Positions 17,342 to 27,512 are shown, counted from the first letter of the stretch. The stretch: DNA of 64,000 nt from Thalassospira marina (GCF_002844375.1 NZ_CP024199.1:1314001-1378000), one strand, 5' to 3'. Translations and numbers: made by a program. Notes: a model not told the origin generated them from the sequence alone.

Positions 17342-17662
17342 CATTTGCAGCATTATACTTTATGGCAAAGCCTTGGTCGCGTATCTTTCCCCGTGGTGGA
17401 GGGATATAGCGTAATTTCAAGGTCTTAACACGATGCGCGCCTGATTTTTGTGGGTGGCAGTAAGCGATTTCACACGAATTTTGCATAAAAATATGCAAAC
17501 GCCATATACATACGTATTAGATTCATGCTTATATTAGATAAATCACTTTTCCCTTTCCAGACAACCGGGGGCAAACCCGGCACTGAGCCTTTTCGGGACC
17601 GAGCAAACTGCGGATCATGTGATGTAGGTTTGGGCGTTGCGCAGGCAACGCGGAGGCGATGC
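17342..17662. other. Intergenic region upstream of the first GGDEF gene
   Basis: About 320 bases, AT-rich around 17460-17540. The frame of the following gene is open from 17525, but the good ribosome site is just before 17663, so this stretch is read as promoter and leader. No operator could be assigned. Confidence 0.4.
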
Positions 17663-19819
17663 ATGAAGACGGGTTATAAAACTGGTGAAAGCCCCGGAAG
17701 TTCATCGGAAATTGCCGAAGGCGTTGCATTGGCCGCAGCCCTTGGCGACGATGGTGCGCCACTGGTTGAAAGCCTGCTTTATTTCATTGATCTGGCCTGC
17801 CCGGAAAAAAGCAGCTTCAGCCCCAATCTGAAAAACATGTTGGGATATGACCCCGCCGATCTGGGTGTACCCGGCGTGGATTGGTGGATGCCGTTTGCCC
17901 ATCCCGATGATATCAGTGATCTGTCGCCGATGGTTGAAATGCCTGCGATGCTGGCAGGGCAGGCCATTACCCGGCGTTTTCGCATTCGCCATAAAAACGG
18001 CGAATGGCTTGATGTTGTCGACCAGGCCATGCAAATCCCCGCGATTGCGGGCGGGGCAGGTGCCATCGTTGGCACCTTAAGCAATTTAACCCTGCATCGT
18101 AAAATTTCGCGCGCCCTGCATGAAAGCAATCGCCGTTATCAGCATTTGCTGGAAACCATTCCCGATGGTGTCATGGTCTATGATGCCAGTGGTAAAATTG
18201 TTCAAAGCAATCCGGCTGCGCAAAAAATGCTGGGGCTATGTGCCAGTCAGCTTTTGGGGCTGGATGCTGCCGATGGGCGCTGGCAGGCGGTGGACCAGCA
18301 TGAAAACCCGTTTCCCCCCGAAAATTTTCCGGTTGTTCGGGCACTTCGCGACCAAAAGCCGGTGTATGGTGTGATTTTGGGTGTGCAATGCAAGGGTGAT
18401 GTGCGCCTGTGGGTGCGCATTAATGCCCAGCCGCTATTTCTGCCCGGCACCACACAGCCTGATGGCGCGGTGGTTTCCTTTGCCAATGTCACCGATCTTA
18501 AAAACGCCGAAAGCGCGATGGCAGAGCGCGAAAACCTCTATCGCCAGATGTTTGACCGCAACCCAGCCGTCAAACTGTTGATCGATCCGTCCACCGGGCG
18601 CATCGTTGATGCCAACAAGGCCGCCTGCAATTATTACGGCTATGATTACGAAACCCTGCGTAAAATGGTGATCAGCCAGATCAATATGTCGCAGGGCGGC
18701 ACCATTACCAAATCCATACAGGATGCGATCAGCAAGGGTTCGGCAATTTTTTCCTTCAAGCACAAGCTTGCCAGCGGTGCGATCCGTGATGTGCGGGTTA
18801 ATTCCGGCCGCATCATGTTAAATGGCCACGAATATATCAATTCCATCGTGTTCGATGTTACCGAACGCAACGAATATGAACGCCGCCTGATCGAGGCCAA
18901 CCGCCAGCTACAGCTTGAACGCCAGCGCCTGGATGAAATCATCCGTGCCACCAATGCCGGCACCTGGGAATGGAACATTCAGACAGGCGATATGCGCCTG
19001 AACGAACGGTGGGCCGAAATTGCGGGCTATACCCTTGATGAATTAACCCCGTGCAGTGTCGATCGCTGGACCAGCCTGTGCCACCCTGATGACCTTGATA
19101 CCATCAATGCCCTGTTAACCCGCCATTTCGACCATGAAATTGATCATTTCGACTGCGAATATCGGCTGAAACATAAAAATGGCGGCTGGGTCTGGGTGCT
19201 GGACCGCGGCAAAGTGTTCGAATGGTCCGACGATGGTGCACCGTTGCGCCTGTCAGGCACGCATAGCGACATTACACCCTCGAAGGAAATCGAAGAACGC
19301 ATTCGCCATATGGCCCTGTCCGACCCGCTAACCGGGCTTGCCAACCGCCACCAGTTTGAAGACCGCTTGCAAGGCGCAATTGAAAACTGCAAGGCGGGCG
19401 GGCGGCAGGTCGTTCTGATGCTGCTGGACCTTGATCATTTCAAACATGTCAACGACACCTATGGCCACCCGGTCGGTGATGCGTTGCTGGTTGATGTCGC
19501 CCAGCGCATTCAAAAACAGTTTCGCGAAAGCGATTTTATCGCCCGCCTTGGCGGCGATGAATTTGCCGTGCTGCTGACCAATGTTGAAAATATTGCCGTT
19601 GCCGAAAAGGCCGCCTCGCGCGTGATTACCGAAATTGGCCAGTCGCGCCAGCTTGAAGGTCACGAAATCCATGTGGGGGTCAGCATTGGTATCAGTGCGG
19701 GCTGCCAGGGGATTTTGCCAAAATCCCTTTATCGCCGTGCGGACCGCGCCCTTTATCAGGCCAAGGAAGCAGGCCGGAATACCTATCGGGTTCATCAAAC
19801 GCCGCCTGCAACCCTATAA
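17663..19819 (+). CDS. Multi-PAS diguanylate cyclase (GGDEF)
   Basis: Probable cyclic-di-GMP synthase, 718 aa, with no predicted membrane segment, so cytosolic. Four PAS-like units in order: about 25-140 (LLYFIDLACPEKSSFSPNLKNMLGY), 155-280 (LLETIPDGVMVYDASGKIVQSN), 290-410 (YRQMFDRNPAVKLLIDPSTGRIVDAN) and 425-545 (IIRATNAGTWEWNIQTGDMRLNERWAEIAGY, a PAS_3 type). The GGDEF motif lies at 630-634 and is intact, and RESD at 621-624 is a correctly spaced inhibitory I-site. No EAL domain. Start at 17663 after GGAGG. A paralogue of the same build lies downstream. Confidence 0.93.
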   Translation: MKTGYKTGESPGSSSEIAEGVALAAALGDDGAPLVESLLYFIDLACPEKSSFSPNLKNMLGYDPADLGVPGVDWWMPFAHPDDISDLSPMVEMPAMLAGQAITRRFRIRHKNGEWLDVVDQAMQIPAIAGGAGAIVGTLSNLTLHRKISRALHESNRRYQHLLETIPDGVMVYDASGKIVQSNPAAQKMLGLCASQLLGLDAADGRWQAVDQHENPFPPENFPVVRALRDQKPVYGVILGVQCKGDVRLWVRINAQPLFLPGTTQPDGAVVSFANVTDLKNAESAMAERENLYRQMFDRNPAVKLLIDPSTGRIVDANKAACNYYGYDYETLRKMVISQINMSQGGTITKSIQDAISKGSAIFSFKHKLASGAIRDVRVNSGRIMLNGHEYINSIVFDVTERNEYERRLIEANRQLQLERQRLDEIIRATNAGTWEWNIQTGDMRLNERWAEIAGYTLDELTPCSVDRWTSLCHPDDLDTINALLTRHFDHEIDHFDCEYRLKHKNGGWVWVLDRGKVFEWSDDGAPLRLSGTHSDITPSKEIEERIRHMALSDPLTGLANRHQFEDRLQGAIENCKAGGRQVVLMLLDLDHFKHVNDTYGHPVGDALLVDVAQRIQKQFRESDFIARLGGDEFAVLLTNVENIAVAEKAASRVITEIGQSRQLEGHEIHVGVSIGISAGCQGILPKSLYRRADRALYQAKEAGRNTYRVHQTPPATL

Positions 19820-20221
19820 CCATCTGATAAACATGCTTCTTCGCGTGCCGCTTATCTGCTGGCATGGGGATGCGCGCAAAGGTTTATTCGATTCGTCTTA
19901 TTTAACCTGAAATTCTGCGCAAAATTGACGGTTTTTTACCCTGATACATTTCAATAATTAAAAACAATACAACCAGATATGGAAAATTGCGCGCGCCTTT
20001 GGCGAAAATTGCGATAAATCGCGTAAATACATGCCTCTGGCCCCCGAATTTACGCCAGATCAATTGCTGGAATGATTCTTATACCTATACTGTCGCTTAA
20101 TCAGAGAGTGGGCAGTAAAAAGGGAATTGCCGTATTTGCTCTAGCGTAAATGTTGTCGGGGCAGGGTGCTGTCGGATAACGAAAAACGGCGCGCAGGCGG
20201 GGTGGCAATTCAGTAAATTCT
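19820..20221. other. Intergenic region between the two GGDEF genes
   Basis: About 400 bases, clearly more AT-rich than the flanking genes, with no coding frame that I can support and no strong terminator. It separates the two paralogues enough that each probably has its own promoter. Confidence 0.4.
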
Positions 20222-22357
20222 ATGAACGCGCTTTATCATGCCGGGCAGCAATCAGGCGGTTTCGCCGCAGGGATTGTTGATGGCGAAAATGCCACTGTAT
20301 CGGCAGTGTCGGTAATTTACTGTGTTGACCTGGAAGAAGCGCAGGGCAGCTATATCAGCGCCAACTGTGCCCGCCTTCTGGGCGCTGCTGCCAGCGCGGT
20401 CATTCTCGATAGTGCCAACTGGTGGCATGATCGCGTTCATCCCGATGATCGCACCCGCCTGAAACTTGACCAGCTTCCCGAAGAATGGCCCGGTGGGGCG
20501 ATTATTCGCCAGTTTCGGTTGCGCCACCCGGATCGTGGCTGGGTCCATGTGGTTGACCATGCCATGTTCACCGCCATGGGGCCCAAGGGGCACCGTGCGG
20601 TTGTTGGCAGCATGCGCGCCCTTCATGATGAACAGGATGGTGCTGATCTGCGTGCATCCGAAACCCTGCAGGAACGTACCGAATTCATCCTTGATCATGT
20701 CGCCGAAGGCGTGCTGGTTTATGATTTGAACGGCCATGTGCAGCAGCATAATGCCGCTGCCCCGCGCATTTTTGGCGTTGATCCCGCCAGTTTTTCGGGC
20801 TGGCATCCGCTGCCCGATGGTGCCCGCCTGCTTGATGAAACCGGCGCGCCGCTTACGCCCGATGATCACCCGGTAAATGTGGTGTTGCGCACGGGTGTTG
20901 CCTTTGATGCCGCCATCATCGGCATTTGTCAGTCATCCATCACCAATCAGACAATCTGGGTACGGATGCAGGCCATTCCCGCCCATAACCCCGATACCGG
21001 CGAATTTGACAGCATTGTCACGTCCTTTTCCGACATCACCGATGTTTACACGGTAGAGGAGGCAATGGCCGAACGGGAATCCATCTATCGTCAGATGTTC
21101 TTGCATAACCCGGCCATCAAATTGCTGATCGACCCGGCAACAGGCCGCATCCACGATGCCAATACTGCGGCAATCGCCTTTTATGGCTACAGCCACGAAA
21201 AGCTTTGCCACATGACGATTAGCGATATCAATGTGCAGTCTGATGCGCAACTGGGCCTTGCCATGCAGCAAACCCTGCAGGACGGGGCCGCTAGTTTCAG
21301 TTTCCATCACCGTCTTGCCAATGGTGATGTGCGCGATGTCGAGGTCAATACCGGTGCCATCCGCATTCACGGCAAGGAATTTTTGCATTCCATCATTTTC
21401 GATGTGACCGAACGCAATGATTACGCCCATCGCCTTGAACAGGCGAACGAGGAACTGGTTATTGAACGCCAGCGCCTGGATGAAATCATTCGCGGCACCA
21501 ATGCGGGCACCTGGGAATGGAATGTGCAAACCGGCGAAATGCGCTTTAACGAACGCTGGGCCGAAATCATTGGCTACACCCTGGAAGAACTGGGTAAAAC
21601 CAGCGTCGATACCTGGCGCAATCTGTGCCATCCCGATGATCTGGCGCAGTCTGACCGCCTGCTAAGCGAACATTTCGCCGGGCAGTCCAGCTATTATCAA
21701 TGTGAATGCCGCATCCGCCACAAAAATGGCGAATGGGTTTGGGTGCTTGATCGTGGCCGGGTGTTTGACCGCGCTGCCGATGGCACGCCGCTTCGCATGT
21801 CAGGCACGCATAGCGATATTACACCTTCCAAAACCATCGAGGCGCAAATCCGCCAGATGGCTCTGACCGACCCGCTTACCGGCCTTGCCAATCGCCACCT
21901 GTTTAATGACCGCCTTGATCAGGCCATCCGGCTTAGCGAACGCATCAAACAGAATGTTGCCATGCTGTTGCTCGACCTAGACTGGTTCAAGGAAGTGAAC
22001 GATACCTACGGGCACCCGGTGGGCGACAAATTGCTGATCGAAATTGCCTCCTTCCTCAAATCCCGTTTCCGCGATGCCGACGTGGTGGCGCGTCTGGGCG
22101 GGGATGAATTTGCCATTCTGCTGCCCGCAATGGCCAACCCGGAAGAAGCCCAAATCCCGGCTGCACGCATTATTCAGGAAATCGGCCGACCGCGCATGAT
22201 TGACGGGGTTGAAATCACTGTCGGTGCCAGCATCGGCATCAGCTATTGCAAGGGCTGCGAATGCAATGCCGATGTGCTGTATCGCAAGGCCGACCGCGCG
22301 CTTTATCTGGCAAAGCGCGGTGGGCGCAATACCTATCGCACCATCCCGGCCTGTTAA
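20222..22357 (+). CDS. Multi-PAS diguanylate cyclase (GGDEF), tandem paralogue
   Basis: Second diguanylate cyclase, 711 aa, colinear with its upstream neighbour. Four PAS-like units: about 30-140, 150-275 (FILDHVAEGVLVYDLNGHVQQHN), 285-405 (YRQMFLHNPAIKLLIDPATGRIHDAN) and 420-540 (IIRGTNAGTWEWNVQTGEMRFNERWAEIIGYTLEEL). GGDEF is intact at 626-630, with an I-site RDAD at 617-620. The third and fourth PAS and the GGDEF are very close to the first copy, while the first PAS is divergent, so the two proteins likely sense different inputs. Ribosome site before ATG 20222 is weak. Confidence 0.92.
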   Translation: MNALYHAGQQSGGFAAGIVDGENATVSAVSVIYCVDLEEAQGSYISANCARLLGAAASAVILDSANWWHDRVHPDDRTRLKLDQLPEEWPGGAIIRQFRLRHPDRGWVHVVDHAMFTAMGPKGHRAVVGSMRALHDEQDGADLRASETLQERTEFILDHVAEGVLVYDLNGHVQQHNAAAPRIFGVDPASFSGWHPLPDGARLLDETGAPLTPDDHPVNVVLRTGVAFDAAIIGICQSSITNQTIWVRMQAIPAHNPDTGEFDSIVTSFSDITDVYTVEEAMAERESIYRQMFLHNPAIKLLIDPATGRIHDANTAAIAFYGYSHEKLCHMTISDINVQSDAQLGLAMQQTLQDGAASFSFHHRLANGDVRDVEVNTGAIRIHGKEFLHSIIFDVTERNDYAHRLEQANEELVIERQRLDEIIRGTNAGTWEWNVQTGEMRFNERWAEIIGYTLEELGKTSVDTWRNLCHPDDLAQSDRLLSEHFAGQSSYYQCECRIRHKNGEWVWVLDRGRVFDRAADGTPLRMSGTHSDITPSKTIEAQIRQMALTDPLTGLANRHLFNDRLDQAIRLSERIKQNVAMLLLDLDWFKEVNDTYGHPVGDKLLIEIASFLKSRFRDADVVARLGGDEFAILLPAMANPEEAQIPAARIIQEIGRPRMIDGVEITVGASIGISYCKGCECNADVLYRKADRALYLAKRGGRNTYRTIPAC

Positions 22358-22818
22358 TTGGCTGTCGCATGCCGTGGCCGAAAGCAGTTTGACCTGATCC
22401 AGCCCCCTTTGCGCGGTGGGTTGGCGAGGGGGAACTTGGGCGTTTGATGGGGTATTGCCATTCATCGCGTTCCGTCTGACTTTTGAGCACTCGTGGTTCT
22501 GGCTACTGCTTGTCTTCCACCTGTCTGTTTTGCCTTTGGCAGTACCAGGATCGTATGCTTTTTCGCGGGCAAAGGTCAGATGATCGGGGCTTTGCAACCA
22601 TATGTGGTTTTTCTAATGCAGCTAGACTTTAGTCCTGTCTGATCTGGTATTCTCTTTTGACGTTAGGGAATTCAGGCGTTTGGGCGATTGCGGTATTAAA
22701 AAATGCCGTGTAAAAATAATTGGCATTCCAGTACCGAATAATGGTATTTCACTTTTAGCCCCACATTGTTGGGGCGCTGTTTTTATTCCGGCCGGGCCAC
22801 AAACAAGGATCAGCCAGC
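22358..22818. other. Long leader/intergenic region before pccB
   Basis: About 460 bases without a supported gene. It holds a terminator-like hairpin near its end (22758-22785) and a short TACC-N7-GGTA repeat at 22731-22745. Promoter and regulator sites for the carboxylase operon must lie here but none is clear. Confidence 0.4.
22758..22785 (+). terminator. Terminator-like hairpin in the pccB leader
   Basis: GCCCCA and TGGGGC form a 6-bp stem with loop CATTGT, followed after GCTG by five T. It ends 34 bases before the pccB ATG, so it either ends an upstream transcript or attenuates pccBA. The stem is short, so this is tentative. Confidence 0.35.
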
Positions 22819-24351
22819 ATGCAGGAAATCATCACCAAACTCGAAGAAATGCGCGCCGAAGCCGCAATGGGCGGCGGGCAGAAGCGCATCGACAAACAGC
22901 ACGCCAAAGGCAAGCTTACCGCGCGCGAACGCCTTGATGTGCTGCTTGATGAAGGCAGTTTCGAGGAATGGGACATGTTTGTTGAACATGATTGCGTCGA
23001 TTTCGGCATGACCGAAAACCGCATTCCTGGTGATGGTGTGGTAACGGGCCATGGCACGATCAATGGCCGTCTGGTTTTTGTTTTCAGCCAGGATTTCACG
23101 GTTTTTGGCGGTGCGCTCTCTGGTGCGCATGCCCGCAAGATCGGCAAAATCATGGATCAGGCCATGAAGGTCGGCGCACCCGTGATCGGCCTTAATGATT
23201 CCGGCGGGGCGCGTATTCAGGAAGGTGTCGAAAGCCTGGCGGGTTATGCCGATGTGTTCCAGCGCAATGTCGAGGCATCGGGCGTGATCCCGCAAATCTC
23301 GCTGATCATGGGGCCATGCGCGGGTGGGGCCGTTTACAGCCCGGCCATGACGGACTTTATTTTTATGGTCAAGGACAGCTCCTACATGTTCGTGACCGGG
23401 CCGGACGTAGTTAAAACCGTCACCCACGAAGAAGTCACCCACGAGGAACTGGGTGGGGCGATGACGCACACCGCTGTTTCCGGCGTGGCGGATCTGGCCT
23501 TTGAAAATGATGTGGATCTGCTGCTGCAAACCCGCCGTTTCATGGATTTCCTGCCGCTGTCCAACAAGGAACAGCCGCCCGCCCGCAAATGCGAGGACCC
23601 GGTGGATCGCGATGATTATTCGCTCGATACCCTGGTGCCCGAAAATCCCAACATGCCTTACGACATGAAGGAGCTGATCCTTAAAACCGTCGATGAAGGC
23701 GATTTTTACGAAATCCAGCCGGACTATGCCAAAAACATCATTATCGGCATGGCCCGCATGGATGGCCGCGCAGTGGGTATTGTTGCCAACCAGCCGATGG
23801 TTCTGGCGGGCTGCCTGGATATCGCCAGCTCCAAAAAGGCCGCGCGCTTTGTACGTTTCTGCGATGCCTATAACATTCCCATCGTTACCTTTGTCGATGT
23901 GCCGGGCTTTATGCCGGGCACGGCACAGGAACTGGGCGGTATCATCAAACACGGTGCCAAACTGCTTTATGCCTATGCCGAGGCAACGGTGCCCAAGGTA
24001 ACCGTCATTACCCGCAAGGCATATGGCGGGGCCTATGACGTGATGGCATCCAAACATTTGCGCGGCGATGTCAACTATGCCTGGCCCAGCGCCGAAATTG
24101 CGGTGATGGGACCAAAAGGGGCGGTGGAAATCATTTTCCGGGCCGATATGAACGACCCGGCCAAGATCGAGGCCCGCACCGAAGAATACCGCCAGAAATT
24201 TGCCAACCCGTTTGTCGCGGGGCGCAAGGGCTTTATCGATGATGTCATCATGCCGCATGGCACGCGCCGCCGGGTGTGCAAATCGCTTGCGATGCTGCGC
24301 AACAAGGACGTCAAAAACCCTGCCAAAAAACACGGCAATATCCCGTTGTAA
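22819..24351 (+). CDS. pccB: Propionyl-CoA carboxylase beta subunit (carboxyltransferase)
   Basis: Carboxyltransferase subunit of an acyl-CoA carboxylase, 510 aa, moving CO2 from carboxybiotin to propionyl-CoA. It has the N-terminal crotonase-like half (GDGVVTGHGTINGRLVFVFSQDFTVFGGALS, NDSGGARIQEGVESLAGY, IMGPCAGGAVYSPAMTDF) and the C-terminal half (VDVPGFMPGTAQELGGIIKHGAKLLYA, TRKAYGGAYDVMASK). The sequence is of the PccB type. An AAGGA site precedes the ATG. pccA follows after 17 bases. A 507-aa frame on the opposite strand is a shadow of its codon pattern. Confidence 0.95.
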   Translation: MQEIITKLEEMRAEAAMGGGQKRIDKQHAKGKLTARERLDVLLDEGSFEEWDMFVEHDCVDFGMTENRIPGDGVVTGHGTINGRLVFVFSQDFTVFGGALSGAHARKIGKIMDQAMKVGAPVIGLNDSGGARIQEGVESLAGYADVFQRNVEASGVIPQISLIMGPCAGGAVYSPAMTDFIFMVKDSSYMFVTGPDVVKTVTHEEVTHEELGGAMTHTAVSGVADLAFENDVDLLLQTRRFMDFLPLSNKEQPPARKCEDPVDRDDYSLDTLVPENPNMPYDMKELILKTVDEGDFYEIQPDYAKNIIIGMARMDGRAVGIVANQPMVLAGCLDIASSKKAARFVRFCDAYNIPIVTFVDVPGFMPGTAQELGGIIKHGAKLLYAYAEATVPKVTVITRKAYGGAYDVMASKHLRGDVNYAWPSAEIAVMGPKGAVEIIFRADMNDPAKIEARTEEYRQKFANPFVAGRKGFIDDVIMPHGTRRRVCKSLAMLRNKDVKNPAKKHGNIPL

Positions 24352-24368
24352 GCCCGGAGCACCCAGAA

Positions 24369-26372
24369 ATGTTTAAAAAAATACTGATTGCGAACCGCGG
24401 CGAAATTGCCTGCCGTGTTATTAAATCCGCCCGCAAAATGGGCATCGCCACTGTGGCGGTTTATTCGGATGCCGATAAAAACGCCCTGCATGTGCAAATG
24501 GCCGATGAAGCCGTGCATATCGGTGCCGCACCTTCTAACCAGTCCTATCTGCTGATTGATAAAATCATTGCTGCCTGCAAGCAGACCGGGGCCGAGGCCG
24601 TGCATCCCGGTTATGGTTTCCTGTCGGAAAACCAGAACTTTGCCAAGGCCCTGGCCGAAGCTGAAATTGAATTTATCGGCCCGCCAACCGGTGCCATTGG
24701 CGCGATGGGTGATAAAATCACCTCGAAAAAAATTGCCGCCGATGCCGGTGTGTCCACCGTGCCGGGCTATATGGGCGTGATCAAGGATACCGACGAGGCC
24801 GTTAAAATCGCCAACGAAGTCGGTTATCCGGTTATGCTCAAGGCATCCGCAGGTGGTGGCGGCAAGGGCATGCGTATTGCGCACAACGATGCCGAATGCC
24901 GCGAGGGGTTTGAACGTGCAACCTCCGAAGCTGCATCCAGCTTTGGTGATGATCGCGTATTTATCGAAAAGTTCGTCGAACAGCCGCGCCATATTGAAAT
25001 TCAGGTGCTGGCCGATAAACACGGCAATGCCATTTACCTTGGCGAACGCGAATGTTCCATTCAGCGTCGCCATCAAAAGGTGGTGGAAGAAGCCCCATCC
25101 CCCTTTATCGACCCTGAAACCCGCAAGGCCATGGGCGAGCAGGCCGTGGCACTGGCGCGCGCGGTCGATTATTGCTCTGCCGGGACGGTGGAATTCATTG
25201 TCGATAAAAACAAGAATTTCTATTTCCTTGAAATGAATACCCGCCTGCAGGTCGAACATCCGGTGACGGAACTGGTCACCAAGCAGGATCTGGTGGAATG
25301 GATGATCCGCATTGCTTACGGCGAAGAACTGACCCTGCATCAGGATGATGTCACCCTGACCGGCTGGGCCATGGAAACCCGTATCTATGCCGAGGACCCG
25401 TTCCGCGAATTTCTACCCTCAACCGGCCGCCTTGTGCATTACCAGCCGCCTGTTGAAACCGATAATGTCCGCGTTGATACCGGCGTGTTCGAGGGCGGTG
25501 AAATTTCCATGTTCTACGACCCGATGGTGGCAAAGCTGGTCAGCTATGGCGCGGACCGGGCCGAGGCCATCCATCATATGCGCAGCGCACTGGATGCCTA
25601 TTTCATCCGGGGTATTTCGCACAATATTCCGTTCCTGGCTGCGGTCATGGCCAATAAACGCTTCCAGGATGGCAATATCACCACCAACTTCATCGCCGAA
25701 GAATACCCGCATGGTTTCTCGGCCGATGACCTGCCCAATGATGACCCGCAAACCCTGATCACGGTGGCAGCCTATATCAATCAGCGCATGGCGGAACGCA
25801 ATGGCGGCATTACCGGCCAGTTCCGCGATAACGCTGCCCCGGTTCATGAAAGCTGGGTTGCCGTTACTGGCGACGACCACACCCCGTTTGATATCGAAGT
25901 GGATGGCGTTAACGGTGATTACATTGTCGCCATTGGCGATCGCAGCTTTGGTGTGGTGTCGGACTGGAAAATTGGTGACAGCCTGTTTTTCGGCGAAATC
26001 GATGGCGTACCGCTTTGCGTGCAGGTCGATGTAGATGGTACGGGTTACCGTTTGGCCGCCAATGGCGTACAAAAAACCATCAAGGTGCTGCGCCCGCGCG
26101 TGGCCGAACTGCAAAAACTGATGCCGTTCAAAGCCCCGCCAGACATGTCGAACTTCCTGCTCTCCCCGATGCCGGGCCTTCTGGTCAAGGTCTCGGTCGA
26201 GGAAGGGCAAACTGTCCAGCCCGGTCAGGAACTGTGCATTCTCGAAGCCATGAAAATGGAAAACGTGCTGAAAGCCGAAAGCAAAGGTGTGGTGAAAACC
26301 ATCCATGCCAAGCAGGGCGCAAACCTGTCGGTCGATGCCATCATCATCGAATTTGAAAAAGACGACGCCTGA
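24369..26372 (+). CDS. pccA: Propionyl-CoA carboxylase alpha subunit (biotin carboxylase + BCCP)
   Basis: Biotin-dependent subunit, 667 aa. Biotin carboxylase domain at 1-450 (MFKKILIANRGEIACRVI start, ATP-grasp loop KASAGGGGKGMRIA, HIEIQVLADKHGN, FLEMNTRLQVEHPVTE), then the BT linker domain and a C-terminal biotinyl domain with EAMKMEN; the biotinylated Lys is residue 629. The frame is open from 24276, inside pccB, but the family start is the ATG at 24369. With pccB it converts propionyl-CoA to methylmalonyl-CoA; the mutase gene is not in the window. The operon ends at a strong terminator. Confidence 0.95.
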   Translation: MFKKILIANRGEIACRVIKSARKMGIATVAVYSDADKNALHVQMADEAVHIGAAPSNQSYLLIDKIIAACKQTGAEAVHPGYGFLSENQNFAKALAEAEIEFIGPPTGAIGAMGDKITSKKIAADAGVSTVPGYMGVIKDTDEAVKIANEVGYPVMLKASAGGGGKGMRIAHNDAECREGFERATSEAASSFGDDRVFIEKFVEQPRHIEIQVLADKHGNAIYLGERECSIQRRHQKVVEEAPSPFIDPETRKAMGEQAVALARAVDYCSAGTVEFIVDKNKNFYFLEMNTRLQVEHPVTELVTKQDLVEWMIRIAYGEELTLHQDDVTLTGWAMETRIYAEDPFREFLPSTGRLVHYQPPVETDNVRVDTGVFEGGEISMFYDPMVAKLVSYGADRAEAIHHMRSALDAYFIRGISHNIPFLAAVMANKRFQDGNITTNFIAEEYPHGFSADDLPNDDPQTLITVAAYINQRMAERNGGITGQFRDNAAPVHESWVAVTGDDHTPFDIEVDGVNGDYIVAIGDRSFGVVSDWKIGDSLFFGEIDGVPLCVQVDVDGTGYRLAANGVQKTIKVLRPRVAELQKLMPFKAPPDMSNFLLSPMPGLLVKVSVEEGQTVQPGQELCILEAMKMENVLKAESKGVVKTIHAKQGANLSVDAIIIEFEKDDA

Positions 26373-26403
26373 TCTAAGGCTGCTTCCGTATCATGAACAA
26401 AGC

Positions 26404-26436
26404 AAAGCCGCCGGAGCATTTCCGGCGGCTTTGTTA
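26404..26436. terminator. Bidirectional terminator after pccA
   Basis: AAAGCCGCCGGA and TCCGGCGGCTTT form a 12-bp stem around GCATT, with A- and T-rich flanks on both sides. It serves pccA and the convergent SDR gene. Confidence 0.9.
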
Positions 26437-26443
26437 TTGCGTT

Positions 26444-27178
26444 TTAAAACACGCTGATAGTCGGGCGAATGATCAGTTCGTTTACATCAACGTCCTTGGG
26501 CTGTTCGATGGCGTAGGCAACGCCGCGTGCGATGGCATCGGGGCTGAGGCTGGTTTTACGGAATTCCTTCAGCGCATTTTTCGATGCTTCTTCGGTAATG
26601 TCATTGCCCAGTTCGGTTTCCACCACGCCCGGGCAAATGGTGGTGACCCGTGTGGTTTCGGATTCCTGGCGCAGGCCTTCGGAAATGGCCCAGACGGCAT
26701 ATTTGGTTGCACAATAAACCGCGCCGGTCGGCACCACCAAATGCGCCCCGATCGAGGCGGTATTGATGAAATGCCCGGAACCCTGCTTTTCAAAAACCGG
26801 CAGGGCCGCATTGATACCGTTCAGGACACCGCGGATATTGACATCAATCATGCGGTTCCATTCATCGGTTTTGCGTGATGCCATCATGGATAACGGCATG
26901 ACACCGGCATTGGAAAACAGCACATCAAGCTTGCCAAACTGCGCAATCGCATAGTCGACAAATTCCTGCATATTTTGGGCATCGGTCACATCAAGTTTGG
27001 CGAATGCGGCCTTGCCACCATTGGCATTGATCTCGTTTGCCAGGGCTTCAAGCCGTTCGGTGCGCCGGGCGCCCAAAAGAACACTGGCACCTTTTTCGGC
27101 CAGCAGGCGTGCTGTTGCCTCGCCAATACCGCTGCTTGCGCCGGTAATGGCAACGACCTTGTTTTTAATCTCGGACAT
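26444..27178 (-). CDS. SDR family oxidoreductase
   Basis: Classical short-chain dehydrogenase, 244 aa, NAD(P)-dependent. The cofactor motif is TGASSGIGEATARLL, followed by the basic pair GARRTERL that suggests NADP(H); NNAG is present as SNAG; the catalytic Ser and the YCATK motif (Tyr, Lys) are intact. It resembles the YdfG/serine 3-dehydrogenase-like group. The ATG at 27178 has GGAGA just upstream; the frame is open to 27190. Monocistronic, convergent with pccA. The substrate is unknown. Confidence 0.92.
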   Translation of the reverse strand: MSEIKNKVVAITGASSGIGEATARLLAEKGASVLLGARRTERLEALANEINANGGKAAFAKLDVTDAQNMQEFVDYAIAQFGKLDVLFSNAGVMPLSMMASRKTDEWNRMIDVNIRGVLNGINAALPVFEKQGSGHFINTASIGAHLVVPTGAVYCATKYAVWAISEGLRQESETTRVTTICPGVVETELGNDITEEASKNALKEFRKTSLSPDAIARGVAYAIEQPKDVDVNELIIRPTISVF

Positions 27179-27512
27179 CAAAGTCTCCATTCATGATCCG
27201 GGGGATCAGGTTGTGTGTGTTTGCTATGTGCCGGCACACAGAACCTAAGTCGGAGACAGGATTTCCAAAATACACACTATCCCAGATTGATTGCATAAAA
27301 CTGCAACCACCCAATTGCCGGTTCGTCGCGCAAATGTGATGGAGAAAGCGCGCAATATGGCGGGGCAGGTGGCTGGTAACTGTTGCAAAACGCATTAATT
27401 ACAAATAATGCAGGGCTTTACCGGTGCCAGGTGCTGGCTTATGGTCTGCGGTCCTGCCAGATGCGGCCCAAAAGGGCAGCACGGGGTATAAAAACGATAT
27501 AAGAGAGAGTGA
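27179..27512. other. Divergent intergenic region, no gene recognised
   Basis: About 330 bases between the divergent SDR and HAD genes. It carries short frames only. Promoters for both genes are expected here; none could be assigned. Confidence 0.4.

Noticed and set aside
22810..24333. 507-aa open frame on the minus strand opposite pccB
   Set aside because: It mirrors the codon structure of pccB, has no family resemblance and no ribosome site; pccB is unambiguous. The same holds for long frames opposite pccA (24075-25340, 25419-26306) and rpoA (1747-2706).
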